A stretch of 64,000 bases of DNA. It comes from Acanthaster planci. Taxonomy: Eukaryota > Echinodermata > Asteroidea > Valvatida > Acanthasteridae. Positions 63,956-64,000 of this stretch are shown here, one piece after another. Within the stretch, counting starts at the first letter, position 1; every line of letters starts with the position of its first letter. Position numbers and translations under genes: made by a program. The notes beneath the pieces were generated by a model. The model worked only from the letters and a program-made list of their open reading frames with translations. It was not told the origin of the DNA and did not search any database. Location of the stretch: NCBI RefSeq assembly GCF_001949145.1, contig NW_019091479.1:740767-804766 (forward strand), in the 5' to 3' direction.

Positions 63956-64000
63956 CTGAAAGAAAAGGTAAAAAAAAATAACTCACACACTAGTTTCCTT

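Overview
The window is metazoan nuclear DNA. It is AT-rich, its genes are cut into short exons with GT/AG introns of roughly 0.2-2 kb, and its introns hold many short interspersed elements and ACATGTA-type runs. Gene content and the repeat style (a foldback element with a CATAGAGCTGC core, a tRNA-headed SINE) suggest an invertebrate deuterostome, perhaps an echinoderm. That placement is an inference and is not proven by the sequence. I rebuilt the exon chains by hand. Where exon coordinates are given, exon lengths and reading phases close exactly unless stated.

Layout, left to right: (1) 1524-3731 (-), a six-finger C2H2 zinc-finger factor of the ZNF384/ZNF362-rotund-lin-29 type, with a noncoding first exon near 5.8 kb. 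(2) 8990-9810 (+), a three-exon gene for an unrecognised 129-residue basic-tailed protein. (3) 10825-14400 (-), TATDN1, complete in 13 exons. (4) 18119-23125 (+), a 12-exon ABCG half-transporter with an unusually long serine-rich linker. (5) 26884-30778 (-), CDC42, complete (191 residues), with two candidate alternative 5' exons near 33.0 and 33.2 kb. (6) 34551-58481 (+), a gene of about 24 kb for a coiled-coil protein of about 1,250 residues that I cannot name. An internal promoter/first exon at 50228-52366 adds a long acidic, tandemly repeated N-terminus. (7) 60809-63955 (-), the C-terminal eight exons of CSTF1, which runs off the right edge.

CDC42 and the coiled-coil gene are head-to-head and about 1.3 kb apart. 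The coiled-coil gene and CSTF1 converge. There is no operon logic; these are independent genes for transcription, DNA metabolism, transport, cell polarity, a coiled-coil scaffold and mRNA 3'-end formation.

Between and within the genes are numerous non-autonomous elements: several terminal-inverted-repeat (MITE-like) or foldback elements, one SINE-like unit whose tRNA head lies between inverted ends, two decayed non-LTR reverse-transcriptase tails, and two minisatellites that coincide with the two assembly gaps (38799-39046 and 50430-51093). I found no CRISPR array, bacterial-type feature or intact autonomous transposon. The most original items are the unnamed small gene, the alternative acidic exon, the tRNA-in-inverted-repeat element and a near-perfect 39-bp intronic hairpin.
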